Shown here in pieces: positions 1 through 8,407 of a stretch of 48,910 bases of DNA (the stretch's first letter is position 1; every line of letters begins with the position of its first letter). A model generated the notes under the pieces. It ran no database searches. It saw only the letters and a program-made list of their open reading frames with translations, and was not told the DNA's origin. The DNA lies in NCBI GenBank assembly GCA_016840085.1, contig JAEOTA010000082.1, positions 1 through 48,910 on the forward strand. The letters run 5' to 3'. The position numbers and the translations under genes are program-made. This DNA comes from Promethearchaeota archaeon (lineage in GTDB: Archaea > Asgardarchaeota > Lokiarchaeia > Sigyniarchaeales > SOKP01).

Positions 1-48
1 AATTAATTCATTAATTAAAATAGAGGATTAGGCGAATTTAAGTCTGTC

Positions 49-236
49 GTTTAGGAAAAACGTGATTTAATTAAGCCTCCAAAAGCTATAAATATTTTTG
101 TCGATGAAGGTAAATTAAAAATTATCTGAAATAATAATAAAGAAAAATTGTATCAAAAAATTATGCTAGAACCGTAATTTAATAGACGTATAGCAAAAAA
201 CATTCCTGATATGAATAAATTTAAATTTCTCATTTT
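49..236 (+). pseudogene. Decayed coding remnant
   Basis: No intact gene is present at the left edge. One forward frame (GAT at about 73 onwards) reads like protein for about 60 codons, for example IKPPKAINIFVDEGKLKII, then TGA, then NNNKEKLYQKIMLEP, then TAA, then RRIAKNIPDMNKFKFLIFDG. Both internal stops could come from single changes (TGG to TGA, CAA to TAA). This suggests a dead gene or a displaced fragment. I do not recognise the family. It may instead be chance in AT-rich DNA. Confidence 0.3.
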
Positions 237-315
237 CGATGGATAGAATTATATCATTAAAACAATATTGACTTTTAATTAATTAATTCTTGTTTCTTTT
301 GGTATAATATTATAG

Positions 316-741
316 TTAGTATTCCAAAATTAGGGTTTTCTTAAAATACTTTATTTTTGAAGTAAGAATTCGTTCAATAACATCTGAGAATGAACTAAAT
401 AGAGATATTTCGCCATTGAAATCCTTTAATACTTCTTTATATTTTTCTAAAAAGGTTTCAATAATACTCTCTGCTATATCTTCTAATATTTTCTTATCAA
501 GTTTCTTATTCTCACACTTAATTACTAAATGAAAATTAGATTTGTGAGTATAAAAGAAAAAGATATAACTATCAAGTGTTAGCATTCTTAGGCTTTCTCT
601 AAAATTCTGTTTAGTAAAACGACAGATTATATCGAAATAGCTTGCTAACGATTGTTTATCATCTACTTTATGATCTTTTGTGAGATTATGATAAAATAGA
701 GCTATGCCCGCTTGATTGATAATCATTAATTCTTGAAGCAT
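316..741 (-). CDS. Longin-like small protein
   Basis: A 141-residue soluble protein that I read as longin/profilin-like by pattern. The order is strand-turn-strand (MLQELMIINQAGIALFYHNL), a helix around 31-50, a run of beta strands around 52-76 (LDSYIFFFYTHK, FHLVIKCE), then a long helix at 80-105 (KKILEDIAESIIETFLEKY). The opening, a hydrophobic strand with an N/D-x-x-G turn, resembles longin domains of adaptor, SNARE and TRAPP subunits. Such stand-alone longin proteins are common in Asgard archaea and are thought to act with small GTPases. No signal peptide or membrane segment is seen. The start is ATG at 741. It stands alone on the minus strand; the nearest neighbour on the same strand is a nitronate monooxygenase. 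The assignment rests on predicted fold order, not on a conserved motif. Confidence 0.6.
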   Translation of the reverse strand: MLQELMIINQAGIALFYHNLTKDHKVDDKQSLASYFDIICRFTKQNFRESLRMLTLDSYIFFFYTHKSNFHLVIKCENKKLDKKILEDIAESIIETFLEKYKEVLKDFNGEISLFSSFSDVIERILTSKIKYFKKTLILEY

Positions 742-796
742 CTTGATCTGGTTTTAAAGAAAATGTTCAAATATATTTTAAAAATTTCTTTATATT

Positions 797-816
797 CTTA
801 TTAGATTTCTAATAAG
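797..816. repeat. Perfect inverted repeat, 9-bp arms
   Basis: CTTATTAGA, then TT, then TCTAATAAG: arms at 797-805 and 808-816 match perfectly. It lies about 55 bp upstream of the longin-like gene start (minus strand) and could be an operator or hairpin. The rest of the 742-1129 gap shows only AT-rich sequence and no credible gene. Confidence 0.45.
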
Positions 817-1129
817 TAAGTTTCATCTAACTTATAGGAAAATTTATTTTTAAATTTTTATTTAATAATTTATTTAATTCAGAAAAACCTCTGCTATGGC
901 ATTAATTACACAAAATGGATATTTAAATTCGTCTTATTTGTTTATTAACATTTAAAAATAGATTGCTGAAAACTTGCTTTAGCTAAAGTGCTGCCTTTTT
1001 GGATAATAAAACTAGATATAGTATTAAAAAATATGTACAATTAGAATGCTTTTTATTATGTAATAAGGAAAAAATTAAGAAAACAAATAAAAATTGAATT
1101 CTATGGTATTTAGAATTCTTAAACTTAAT

Positions 1130-2182
1130 TCAAAGTATTTGTGAAACTGGAATTTTCTTTATTGCATTATACGCGGTTTTTAAACATTTTTCAGCATCAA
1201 AAACTATAGTATTTATTATATCCGAAACACTCTCTACACTGTCTATAAGTCCAATACTTTGCCCTAAATAGACAGTTCCTTCTTCAACGTTTCCTTTATA
1301 AGTCATTTCTAATTCTGCTAATTCTTTTTCCACCTTTGATATTGAAGTTTCTCCAGCTTTTTTTTCTTGTTTACTTGCAACAAGATGTTCATTTTCAGTT
1401 TTTTTACTCTTCCATACCCTTGCAGGCCCAAAAATCCCAGTTTTTAATTCAGTGTCAGAAGCACTCGAATTAACTACGAGTTTTTTATAATTTTCGTGAA
1501 ATTCACATTCTTTCGATGAAATAAATCTAGATCCCATTGCAATAGCACCGGCACCCATAGATAAAGCAGAAGCTAAACCTTCACCAGTAGCATAACCTCC
1601 AGAGGCAATTATAGGAATATTCGGTAATTTTTTTCTCACTTGTTGTAATAAAATTAAAGTACTTATATTTTCATAAGATTGATGCCCGCCTCCTTCAACG
1701 CCAGTAATAACTAGCCCATCGATTCCACTATTAACCAGTTTTTCAGCAAGATATAATGAAGGTGCAACATGGAAATGCTTAATGTTTGAACCACTTTCTT
1801 TCAATTTTTCAAAATGTTTATTGTAGATCAGTCTCGGAGAACCTGCACTTGTAATTAAATAAACACATTGTTCTTTTATTTTTGGATTCTCCAGAATAAA
1901 TCTTGGAAGTTGTCTGCAAAGTTTTATAGCGTCTGGTTGTAATCGAGCGGTTCTTATGTTAAATCCAAAAGGTTTATCAGTATGTTCAACAACATACGCC
2001 ATACTCTTTTTCATTTCATCTATAGTTATAGTTCCATGTATAGTAACATGACTTAAAACACCTAATCCCCCTGCTTCTGATACCGCAACAGTTAATTTAG
2101 TAGTATAAAAAGGACCCATTGGAGCACTTAAAATAGGATGTTTAATACCTAACATTTTTGTAATATTTGTTTCTATTACCAT
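1130..2182 (-). CDS. Nitronate monooxygenase family flavoprotein
   Basis: A 350-residue TIM-barrel FMN enzyme of the nitronate monooxygenase/2-nitropropane dioxygenase family, whose members oxidise nitronates or reduce enoyl substrates using bound FMN. Visible signatures are the start TKMLGIKHPILSAPMGPFYT with the family PxxxAPM core, AVSEAGGLGVLSH, the HFHVAPS strand, and the flavin and catalytic loop VEGGGHQSYE, followed by PIIASGGYATGEGLASALSM and GAIAMGSRFISSKE (phosphate binding). A second copy of nearly the same length, with the same opening and the same catalytic loop, lies at 21530-22567, so these are paralogues. In this copy the region around residues 250-275 (LVASKQEKKAGETSISKVEKE) is more charged and lysine-rich than in the other. 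The true substrate cannot be read from sequence. Confidence 0.88.
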   Translation of the reverse strand: MVIETNITKMLGIKHPILSAPMGPFYTTKLTVAVSEAGGLGVLSHVTIHGTITIDEMKKSMAYVVEHTDKPFGFNIRTARLQPDAIKLCRQLPRFILENPKIKEQCVYLITSAGSPRLIYNKHFEKLKESGSNIKHFHVAPSLYLAEKLVNSGIDGLVITGVEGGGHQSYENISTLILLQQVRKKLPNIPIIASGGYATGEGLASALSMGAGAIAMGSRFISSKECEFHENYKKLVVNSSASDTELKTGIFGPARVWKSKKTENEHLVASKQEKKAGETSISKVEKELAELEMTYKGNVEEGTVYLGQSIGLIDSVESVSDIINTIVFDAEKCLKTAYNAIKKIPVSQIL

Positions 2183-2722
2183 TCTGAATCACTTTTTTCT
2201 CATTTTAAAATTCTACATTTCAAGAATTTAATAGATCAAACTGTTAATTATAAGATCAAATGATTAGTTATTTTTATCAAAAGTTAATTTATAAAACTTT
2301 TCATGAAAACCCACTATTAAAAGTATTAATCTATTAAAGATATTATTAAAACTTCCTCGATTTTTTATTAAACTTTAAAATAAAGAAATTAGTCTTTAAT
2401 CTTGGAAGATATCGTTGTGTAAATAAAGCGATTAAAGTTTTTAATTAATGTCCTTTTAAAGTTTTAGTGTAAAGCTAGGAGAATAAAACAAAAATTAGAT
2501 TACTAAGGATTTAAAATTTAGAAAAGTCTAACATTCTATGATAGTAACTTGATGCCTAAAGCACTTTTCCAATATTTATAAGTCCCATTATTTTTGTTTT
2601 TGCCCTAGTGTAGAATCAACATTTTATATGAAACCATTTGGTAAATTTTTGGTGAATTATAAATACTTTTGATGTTTATTTTTCACAATTAATAAACAGA
2701 CTTTTGAAATGTGGCATAGAAT
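2183..2722. other. 540-bp gap without a recognised gene
   Basis: AT-rich sequence between the divergently oriented flavoenzyme gene and a small forward gene. I found no tRNA-like element, no open frame of protein-like composition and no long inverted repeat. It presumably holds the promoters of the two flanking genes. Confidence 0.5.
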
Positions 2723-2902
2723 ATGGTATGGGGAGGTTCACTTAATAAAGAAGGCTCTGATTATTTGAGGAAAATTAGGGATGCAGATAAGGTTATAGCA
2801 TTTCTTGAAAACACTAAAGAGGATTTAAATCTTGAAGACCAAATGATTCTTTCCAAGACAATCGAAATTATAGTCGATTATGTATCTAAAATCTCAGAAT
2901 GA
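2723..2902 (+). CDS. Small acidic helical protein, 59 residues
   Basis: A short frame, ATG at 2723 to TGA at 2902, encodes 59 residues beginning MVWGGSLNKEGSDYLRKIRD. The composition is protein-like: amphipathic, rich in D/E/K and I/L, with predicted helices at about 10-30 (DYLRKIRDADKVIAFLEN) and 38-58 (EDQMILSKTIEIIVDYVSKI). There is no cysteine and no membrane segment. It is convergent with the HycI-type protease gene and ends only 12 bp from it. I do not recognise a family. The case rests on codon-like composition and on the otherwise empty surroundings. Confidence 0.5.
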   Translation: MVWGGSLNKEGSDYLRKIRDADKVIAFLENTKEDLNLEDQMILSKTIEIIVDYVSKISE

Positions 2903-2914
2903 GGAACGTAGATA

Positions 2915-3484
2915 TTAAACTTTGTGAATAATTTTTTTAATAATTTCAATAACTTGATCTGCTGCTTTTTTAATCGTTTCTGTAAGGTGAAATTCAAAAA
3001 ATGGGAGATCTTCATTTTCGCTTCGATCTTCTAGTGAATATTCGTCTGCTTTATAAAAGTTTAGTTCTGTAAATCCTTCAAGGCTTTCTGGAACAAATCC
3101 TATCATAAAAACTTGTAAGTTTGATAATTTCTCGAGTAATAAATCGATAACTAAGTTAACTGGTAATGTATGAGATGATATTGGAACATATTCTTTAATA
3201 TTTTCACGTTCTATTATTGATACCGTGCCAGGAGGTTTATTGAGGGTACATGTATCTAATAGGACAAGGTGTGATGCTTGAAATTCAACGATTTCATCAA
3301 TTCTATTCATAGGATCAATGCCGGCATTTATGAATAAAAATTTTTCATTAGAACAGTCTAAGAACTCACTTATTATGTAAACGCCTACTGCGTCGTCTCT
3401 AAGCTTTTCTTCACCAATACCCATAAATACTATTTTATTAGCCCTATTCAATTTATCTAATAGGATTTCAATTAGTTCTTTCAT
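2915..3484 (-). CDS. HycI/HybD-type hydrogenase maturation protease
   Basis: A 189-residue protein of the endopeptidase family that trims the C-terminus of the [NiFe]-hydrogenase large subunit after metal insertion. The N-terminal core IVFMGIGEEKLRDDAVGVYI matches the family G-x-G-(N/E)-x(4)-DDxxG motif. Likely nickel-sensing ligands are D31, D77 (in VLLDTC) and H105 (in SSHTLP). GFVPESLEGF near residues 129-138 resembles the family's conserved PxxLE region. The acidic stretch at about 145-162 (EYSLEDRSENEDLPFF) is longer than in compact members. No hydrogenase structural gene is in the window, so its client is unknown. The start is ATG at 3484. Confidence 0.82.
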   Translation of the reverse strand: MKELIEILLDKLNRANKIVFMGIGEEKLRDDAVGVYIISEFLDCSNEKFLFINAGIDPMNRIDEIVEFQASHLVLLDTCTLNKPPGTVSIIERENIKEYVPISSHTLPVNLVIDLLLEKLSNLQVFMIGFVPESLEGFTELNFYKADEYSLEDRSENEDLPFFEFHLTETIKKAADQVIEIIKKIIHKV

Positions 3485-3617
3485 AATGGCTTGACACTAT
3501 TCTAATTAATCAAAAAAATATTAACAATTATTACTTTTTATGTGGTAAATATTATTTCAAGATTAATATAAGATGGCATAAATTCATTAATTATTATACA
3601 TTTTTAATAAGTATTAC

Positions 3618-4226
3618 ATGACGGAAGAACCGATTGAAAAAACGGAGAAAATACAATTAGAGGGAGTAATTGAAGAGGATAAAGTTATTGTCTCTGATAA
3701 ACGGGGAGTTGAGGAATTTTATAATACATCTTATATTGGGACTCTTAAAGAAAATAATGAAGGTCAAGAAGTTCTAATTTTTGATGCTATTGAAGTATTA
3801 CTTCTATGTGAAAGAAATAGAATCCTATTATGGGAAGATAACGATATGAGCAAAACCCAATATGACTTTGAGAGTTTATTATTGTATTTTACCCAGTTTG
3901 ATGAGCGGCTGTGGCATAAATACATAATTTATATGGATCTAAGAAAAAGAGGATATATAGTTCGCACGGGATATGGTGATGGTTTGGATTTTCGTGTCTA
4001 TAAACGCGGAGCTGATTTTGAGAAAGATACAGCAAAATTTTTGATATATCCTGTATTTGAGGGGGATCCAATTGAACTAAGAGATCTAGATAAAATGTCG
4101 AGAGTCGCTATGAGCTCTCGTAAGGATTTAATTGTAGCAACAGTAGATAGACTTTCAAAACCCATTTATTACAGTGTTAAAAAATTTCAAATTTTAAACA
4201 CAGAAGGAAGTGAGGAATCAGAATGA
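3618..4226 (+). CDS. endA: tRNA-splicing endonuclease EndA, His-less
   Basis: A 202-residue archaeal tRNA-intron endonuclease, which cleaves the bulge-helix-bulge at intron borders in precursor tRNA. The N-terminal half (about 15-95) is the beta-rich domain. The C-terminal nuclease domain begins at YIIYMDLRKRGYIVRTGYG (102-120), then DFRVYKRG with catalytic Tyr128, then SRVAMSSRKDLIVATVD with catalytic Lys169, and ends with IYYSVKKFQ. Aligned from memory to Methanocaldococcus EndA, the catalytic His of the RG-x(4)-KEHS stretch falls on Thr138 (RGADFEKDTAKF). So two of three triad residues are present. The enzyme may work by a variant mechanism, or be a structural subunit paired with another EndA elsewhere. 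The stop codon overlaps the next gene's start (ATGA). Confidence 0.9.
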   Translation: MTEEPIEKTEKIQLEGVIEEDKVIVSDKRGVEEFYNTSYIGTLKENNEGQEVLIFDAIEVLLLCERNRILLWEDNDMSKTQYDFESLLLYFTQFDERLWHKYIIYMDLRKRGYIVRTGYGDGLDFRVYKRGADFEKDTAKFLIYPVFEGDPIELRDLDKMSRVAMSSRKDLIVATVDRLSKPIYYSVKKFQILNTEGSEESE

Positions 4227-5878
4227 GCAAATTTGCTTGTGATACATCTGTTATTTTTAACGGACTTATACTTGAATTGATTGAAGATGGTGAATTGGGA
4301 GAATCTCCTGAAATTTTAATTTCCAATATCGTAATTGCTGAGATTGAATATCGGACAAATATACAGAAAGAAATAGGATTTTATGGTTTAAAAGTTCTAA
4401 AAAGCTTACGAAAATTAGATTCTGAAAATATTATAAAACTAAAAATTATAGGAAAACGTCCCACTAGAGAAGAAATAAAGATGGCACCAGGAGGCGAACT
4501 TGATGCGCTTATAAGAGAATCGGCACTTAAAAATGATGCTATATTAATTACAGCTGATCGGATTCAAGGAGATGTTGGTATTTTTGAGGGTTTAGAGGTA
4601 ATGCATGCTAAAGAGAAAGGTATTCCTAAACCTAAAGAACCACTATCTCTAAAATTACTAGATTATTTTGATGACACAACTATGAGTGTTCATCTTAAAA
4701 AGGATATTCCTCCATATGCTAAAAAAGGATCACCTGGTAATTGGCATTTAGAAAAAATCATTGACGAACCTTTAAATTCTAATTTAATTGAAGATATAAC
4801 TTTTGAAATTATTGAAAAAGTAAGAGAAGATGATCACTCTTTTATTGAAATCGAAAAAAAGGGAGCTGTTGTTGCTCAACTACGTGAATTCAGAATAGTA
4901 ATTACTAGACCTCCCTTTTCTAATGATATTGAAATTACAGCGGTTCGTCCTCTAGTTAATTTAAAATTATCAGATTATTCAATAGATGATAAATTGAGTA
5001 ATCGAATACAAAAAGCTGAAGGTATATTAGTATGTGGTTCTCCTGGAGCAGGAAAAAGTACTTTCTGTGCAGCATTAGCTAATTATTATTTAAGTCAAAA
5101 TAAAGTTGTTAAAACACTAGAAAGTGTAAGAGATTTACAAGTTAAACCAGAAATAACTCAATATACAAAACTAGAAGGTAGTCTTGAGAATTCAGCAGAT
5201 ATTCTTTTGCTGGTTCGCCCGGATTTCACAATTTTCGATGAGGTTAGAACTACAAAAGATTTTGAAATATATGCTGATTTTCGTTTATCTGGAGTTGGAA
5301 TGGTTGGTGTTGTTCACTCTTCTTCAGCAATAGATGCAATTCAAAGATTTATTGGTCGTATAGAACTTGGAATGCTGCCTTCTATAATAGATACAATAAT
5401 CTTTATTGAGGGTGGTGATATTTCGGCAGTACTGGTTATAAAAATGACAGTTAAAGTTCCATCAGGATTTAGAGATAAGGATTTAGCTAGACCCGTAGTT
5501 GAAGTACGGGATTATAAGACTCGTCAACTTGAGTTTGAAGTTTATTCTTTTGGACAAGACATTGTAATTAATCCTATAAGACCTAAAAAACCAAAATATA
5601 AACCAGATCAAAATAGAGGTTTACAATCTTATAGAAAAAGCAAATTTAAAGAGGAAAGAATTAATCTTGATATAGAAGTTAAGAAAGATAGAGTAATTCT
5701 AAAAGCAGCTCCAAAATATTCTAGTCAAAATGTTGTTGTATTTTCTGATCATGAAGAAATTTTTACTGGTTCATTAAGTAGAAAAAGCGAAATCAACCTA
5801 TCCTTAAATAATAAAGAGGGAAGAAAAATTCTAAAAGAATTCGACAGAAATAAAGATATATATGCTAAAATAAAATAA
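4223..5878 (+). CDS. PIN domain-PilT-like ATPase
   Basis: A 551-residue protein of the archaeal PIN plus PilT-type ATPase family (COG1855-like). The N-terminal PIN nuclease fold carries acidic residues at D7 (CDTSVI), E40 (AEIEYR), D94 (GELDAL) and D112 (TADRIQ). A linker leads to a RecA-like ATPase with Walker A GSPGAGKST (272-280), an acidic Walker B region FTIFDEVRTTKDFEI and VGVVHSSSAIDAIQRFIGR, the His-containing switch seen in secretion ATPases. A basic linker (about 455-480) and a small C-terminal beta-alpha domain (about 482-551), KH-like in related proteins, complete it. It starts inside the endA stop codon with an AG-rich ribosome site just upstream, so the two are co-translated. 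This supports an RNA-processing or RNA-quality role, but its substrate is unknown. Confidence 0.88.
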   Translation: MSKFACDTSVIFNGLILELIEDGELGESPEILISNIVIAEIEYRTNIQKEIGFYGLKVLKSLRKLDSENIIKLKIIGKRPTREEIKMAPGGELDALIRESALKNDAILITADRIQGDVGIFEGLEVMHAKEKGIPKPKEPLSLKLLDYFDDTTMSVHLKKDIPPYAKKGSPGNWHLEKIIDEPLNSNLIEDITFEIIEKVREDDHSFIEIEKKGAVVAQLREFRIVITRPPFSNDIEITAVRPLVNLKLSDYSIDDKLSNRIQKAEGILVCGSPGAGKSTFCAALANYYLSQNKVVKTLESVRDLQVKPEITQYTKLEGSLENSADILLLVRPDFTIFDEVRTTKDFEIYADFRLSGVGMVGVVHSSSAIDAIQRFIGRIELGMLPSIIDTIIFIEGGDISAVLVIKMTVKVPSGFRDKDLARPVVEVRDYKTRQLEFEVYSFGQDIVINPIRPKKPKYKPDQNRGLQSYRKSKFKEERINLDIEVKKDRVILKAAPKYSSQNVVVFSDHEEIFTGSLSRKSEINLSLNNKEGRKILKEFDRNKDIYAKIK

Positions 5879-5891
5879 GGTAAATTATAAG

Positions 5892-6734
5892 TTAGAATTC
5901 AATCATACCTGATTTCTTCAATAATATTAAACCATCTAAAGTCCATATTGGTCTCCACCAAGGTAAGTTCTGATAGATTATTTTAAGACCACCATCGTCT
6001 TTAAGACCATTAAAAAAATAATCTGCTTCATTTTCTACTACTTTTTTATCCACAATATCGAGAGCATGATACCAATGTCGACCAAATAATGGATAATGTT
6101 CTTTATTATTTTCCAAAATACTCGGGAATTGGTTGATAATATGTTGTAGCATCTTTTTTTCGTCTTTATTTTCTCCTAAGTATTTCAGATATACAAAATA
6201 GGGATACTCATAAAAAGTAAATTCCTTAGGAAGAGAGCAGTTTGAATAAAAATCTTTTACTTTTTTAAAAAAAGTAGCATCTTTTAATCCCCACTTTTTA
6301 AGAAAGCCTGATAAAGCAAATATTCTTAGCTCATCAGGACCATCCCACCATTCTTGAAACGGATAATTATACATATTCTTAGGAGGATGGTTAATATATC
6401 CTTCTTCATTCTGTTCTTTAATAATCCAGTTAAATAATTGATCTGTGATTTCATTATCTACATAATCTAAGAGATCAAGAATATACATTGCAGTTTCAGC
6501 ACCAATAGCAGTACTGTCTGGACACAATAGATCTGGTTCAATACCATTTCCAATTCCTCCATCTGAATTCTGATAACCGACTAATGATTTAATAACATCA
6601 TCTTTATTGCCATTTTCAAAAAAAAACGAATATAATCTCCTTTCGAGTAATCTTCCATTTTTAAATATAAAGTCTTTTGCCTTTTTAATCTGGTTCTGAT
6701 TAAACATATTATAATAACCCTTATCCTTAATCAA
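5892..6734 (-). CDS. Alpha/alpha-toroid (prenyltransferase-like) protein
   Basis: A 280-residue soluble protein with the helical-toroid repeat pattern of prenyltransferase/squalene-cyclase families: paired helices separated by glycine-rich turns, as in LVGYQNSDGGIGNGIEPDL, WIIKEQNEEGYINHPP and FNGLKDDGGLKIIYQNLPWW. The repeats have Q/N-x-x-DGG turns typical of the fold. I see no DXDD or DDXXE catalytic motif, so enzymatic function is not supported. The aromatic-rich C-terminus (LPWWRPIWTLDGLILL) may close the barrel. The listed start is ATG at 6734; an internal ATG ten residues in (MFNQNQIKK) is equally possible. A secreted toroid protein lies at 41171-42265, but the two do not look like close copies. 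Confidence 0.65.
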   Translation of the reverse strand: MIKDKGYYNMFNQNQIKKAKDFIFKNGRLLERRLYSFFFENGNKDDVIKSLVGYQNSDGGIGNGIEPDLLCPDSTAIGAETAMYILDLLDYVDNEITDQLFNWIIKEQNEEGYINHPPKNMYNYPFQEWWDGPDELRIFALSGFLKKWGLKDATFFKKVKDFYSNCSLPKEFTFYEYPYFVYLKYLGENKDEKKMLQHIINQFPSILENNKEHYPLFGRHWYHALDIVDKKVVENEADYFFNGLKDDGGLKIIYQNLPWWRPIWTLDGLILLKKSGMIEF

Positions 6735-6771
6735 AATATATTGATCTTCTTTAATAGTTTTTAATGAAAAA

Positions 6772-7527
6772 TTAAATTCTTTTTATTAATTCTCTAACTT
6801 TTTCCATTATAGGAAGAAGAACTTCCTCAATTTTATTGTCAAACCTTATATCTGTTACAGCATCGTAAGGTGTATCACCCTTATTAAGAAGTATCAACTT
6901 AGCACCATTTTGTTTCGCTATCCCTGGCATATTAGCCGCAGGTGTTACTACTAATGAAGAACCAATTACAAAAAATACATCTGAATTCTGAGAGCGATTT
7001 ATTGCTTCTTGAAGTTCATCATAAGGTAATGGATCACCAAAGTTTACTATACTAGATATTAATCTCCCCTCACAATGCGGACAAGATGGCTGATTTTTTC
7101 GGATTCTATGGGTTCTATATCCAGGACCCCATTTTTTCTTATCCCAACCAGCATCTTCAAAAGTTAGTTTCTTGCCACAATCTAAGCATTTCATAAAATA
7201 CATATTTCCATGTAATTCAGCGAGTCTTTCAAATGGGACGCCTGATTTAGCATGTAACCCATCTACATTTTGAGAAATAAGGAAATCTAGTTTTTCCATC
7301 TCCAAGAGCTCCACAACAGCATAATGATTAGGATTTGGTTTCACTTGATCCCATGGGGGACTTTTTGGAGGGGGTAATCCTTTATCACGTCTAGTCCATA
7401 GACCATCTGGTCCACGGAAATCTGGTAACCCACTATCTGTGGAAATTCCAGCACCTGTGAATACAACTAACCTTTCTGATTCAACTATCCATTTAGCAGC
7501 TAGATCGATTTTTTCTTCTAAATCCAT
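6772..7527 (-). CDS. Sirtuin (NAD-dependent protein deacylase), SIRT6/7-like
   Basis: A 251-residue Sir2-family enzyme that uses NAD to remove acyl groups from lysine, or to transfer ADP-ribose. NAD-binding GAGIS (25-29) and PDFRGPDGLW, QNVDGLH (86-92), catalytic H106 in LAELHGNMYF, a zinc site of C114/C117 and C149/C152, and the GSSLVVTPAANMP nucleotide loop are all visible. The GPDGLWT and ELHGNMYF segments, and the C-terminal KLILLN-x-G-x-TPYD region, look closest to SIRT6/7 (class IV) sirtuins as I recall them. It is one of two tandem copies of identical length. The start is ATG at 7527, about 25 bp downstream of a TATA-like box, which suggests a leaderless mRNA. Confidence 0.92.
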   Translation of the reverse strand: MDLEEKIDLAAKWIVESERLVVFTGAGISTDSGLPDFRGPDGLWTRRDKGLPPPKSPPWDQVKPNPNHYAVVELLEMEKLDFLISQNVDGLHAKSGVPFERLAELHGNMYFMKCLDCGKKLTFEDAGWDKKKWGPGYRTHRIRKNQPSCPHCEGRLISSIVNFGDPLPYDELQEAINRSQNSDVFFVIGSSLVVTPAANMPGIAKQNGAKLILLNKGDTPYDAVTDIRFDNKIEEVLLPIMEKVRELIKRI

Positions 7528-7549
7528 AATATAAATATAAAGATCTTGA

Positions 7550-7559
7550 TTATAAAAAG
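7550..7559 (-). promoter_or_regulatory. TATA-like promoter of first sirtuin gene
   Basis: On the minus strand this reads CTTTTTATAA, about 23-32 bp before the start codon at 7527. Archaeal TATA boxes lie about 26 bp before transcription start, so the mRNA would begin at or very near the start codon. The same stretch (TGTAATTATCTTTTTATAAT) sits at the same distance from the second sirtuin gene. Confidence 0.5.
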
Positions 7560-7619
7560 ATAATTACAGTTATGCAATCAAATTAGGAAAGTAATTAATA
7601 AAAAGAGGAAAAAAAACAA

Positions 7620-8375
7620 TTAACTACTTTTTACCATTTTTCTTACTTTTTCCATAATTGGTGGAAGTACTTCTTCAATTAAATTATCAAATCCTATATC
7701 TGTTATACTATCATAGGGTGTTTCACCTTTATTAATGATAATCAACTTTGCTCCATTTTGTTTCGCAATCCCTGGCATATTTGCTGCGGGTGAGACTACT
7801 AATGAAGAACCTATAACAAAAAAAACATCTGAATTCTGGGAACGATCAATTGCTTCTTGAAGCTCATCATAAGGAAGGGGATCACCAAAATCAACAATAC
7901 TCGAGATTATTCTTCCTCCACAATGCGGACATACAGGTTGACCCTCTCTAACAGAGTCTTTCCTAAAACCTCGGCCCCACACCTTCTTATCCCATCCAGC
8001 TTCTTCGAATAGCATTTTTTTATTACATGATAAACATTTCATGAAATAAAGATTGCCATGTAATTCTGCAAGTTTTTCAAACGGGATTCCAGATTTAGCG
8101 TGTAAACCATCAACATTTTGAGAAATGAGGAAATCGAGTTTTCCCATCTCTAAGAGCTCCACAATTGCATAATGATTAAGATTAGGATCTACTTGATCCC
8201 ATGGTGGAGATTTAGGAGGAGGTAAACCTTTATCTCTTCTAGTCCATAACCCCTCCGGTCCACGGAAATCTGGTATTCCACTACTTGTAGAACATCCCGC
8301 CCCTGTGAATACCACCAATCGCTCTGATTCAGTAATCCATTTTGCAGCTAAATCAATTTTTTCTTCTAAATCCAT
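7620..8375 (-). CDS. Second tandem sirtuin, SIRT6/7-like
   Basis: A 251-residue paralogue of the sirtuin immediately downstream, with most residues identical by eye and the same length. The NAD site reads GAGCSTSSGIPDFRGPEG: Cys replaces the usual Ile in GAGIS. QNVDGLH and the catalytic His in LAELHGNLYF are kept, as are the four zinc cysteines (KCLSCNK and VCPHCGG). The main differences lie in the zinc-module segment (about 118-148) and the last ten residues. The gap between the genes carries the same promoter motif, so a whole promoter-plus-gene unit was duplicated. Target proteins are unknown; divergence in the zinc module could mean different substrates. Confidence 0.92.
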   Translation of the reverse strand: MDLEEKIDLAAKWITESERLVVFTGAGCSTSSGIPDFRGPEGLWTRRDKGLPPPKSPPWDQVDPNLNHYAIVELLEMGKLDFLISQNVDGLHAKSGIPFEKLAELHGNLYFMKCLSCNKKMLFEEAGWDKKVWGRGFRKDSVREGQPVCPHCGGRIISSIVDFGDPLPYDELQEAIDRSQNSDVFFVIGSSLVVSPAANMPGIAKQNGAKLIIINKGETPYDSITDIGFDNLIEEVLPPIMEKVRKMVKSS

Positions 8376-8397
8376 GATATGAAAATAACGATTTGAA

Positions 8398-8407
8398 TTA
8401 TAAAAAG
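8398..8407 (-). promoter_or_regulatory. TATA-like promoter of second sirtuin gene
   Basis: The minus-strand box CTTTTTATAA lies about 23-32 bp before the start codon at 8375. It matches the box before the first sirtuin in sequence and spacing, indicating that the duplication included the promoter and that transcripts may be leaderless. Confidence 0.5.

Noticed and set aside
2915..3484. A hydrogenase gene cluster around the HycI-type protease
   Set aside because: No hydrogenase large or small subunit or Hyp gene is visible in the window, so the protease cannot be tied to a neighbour.
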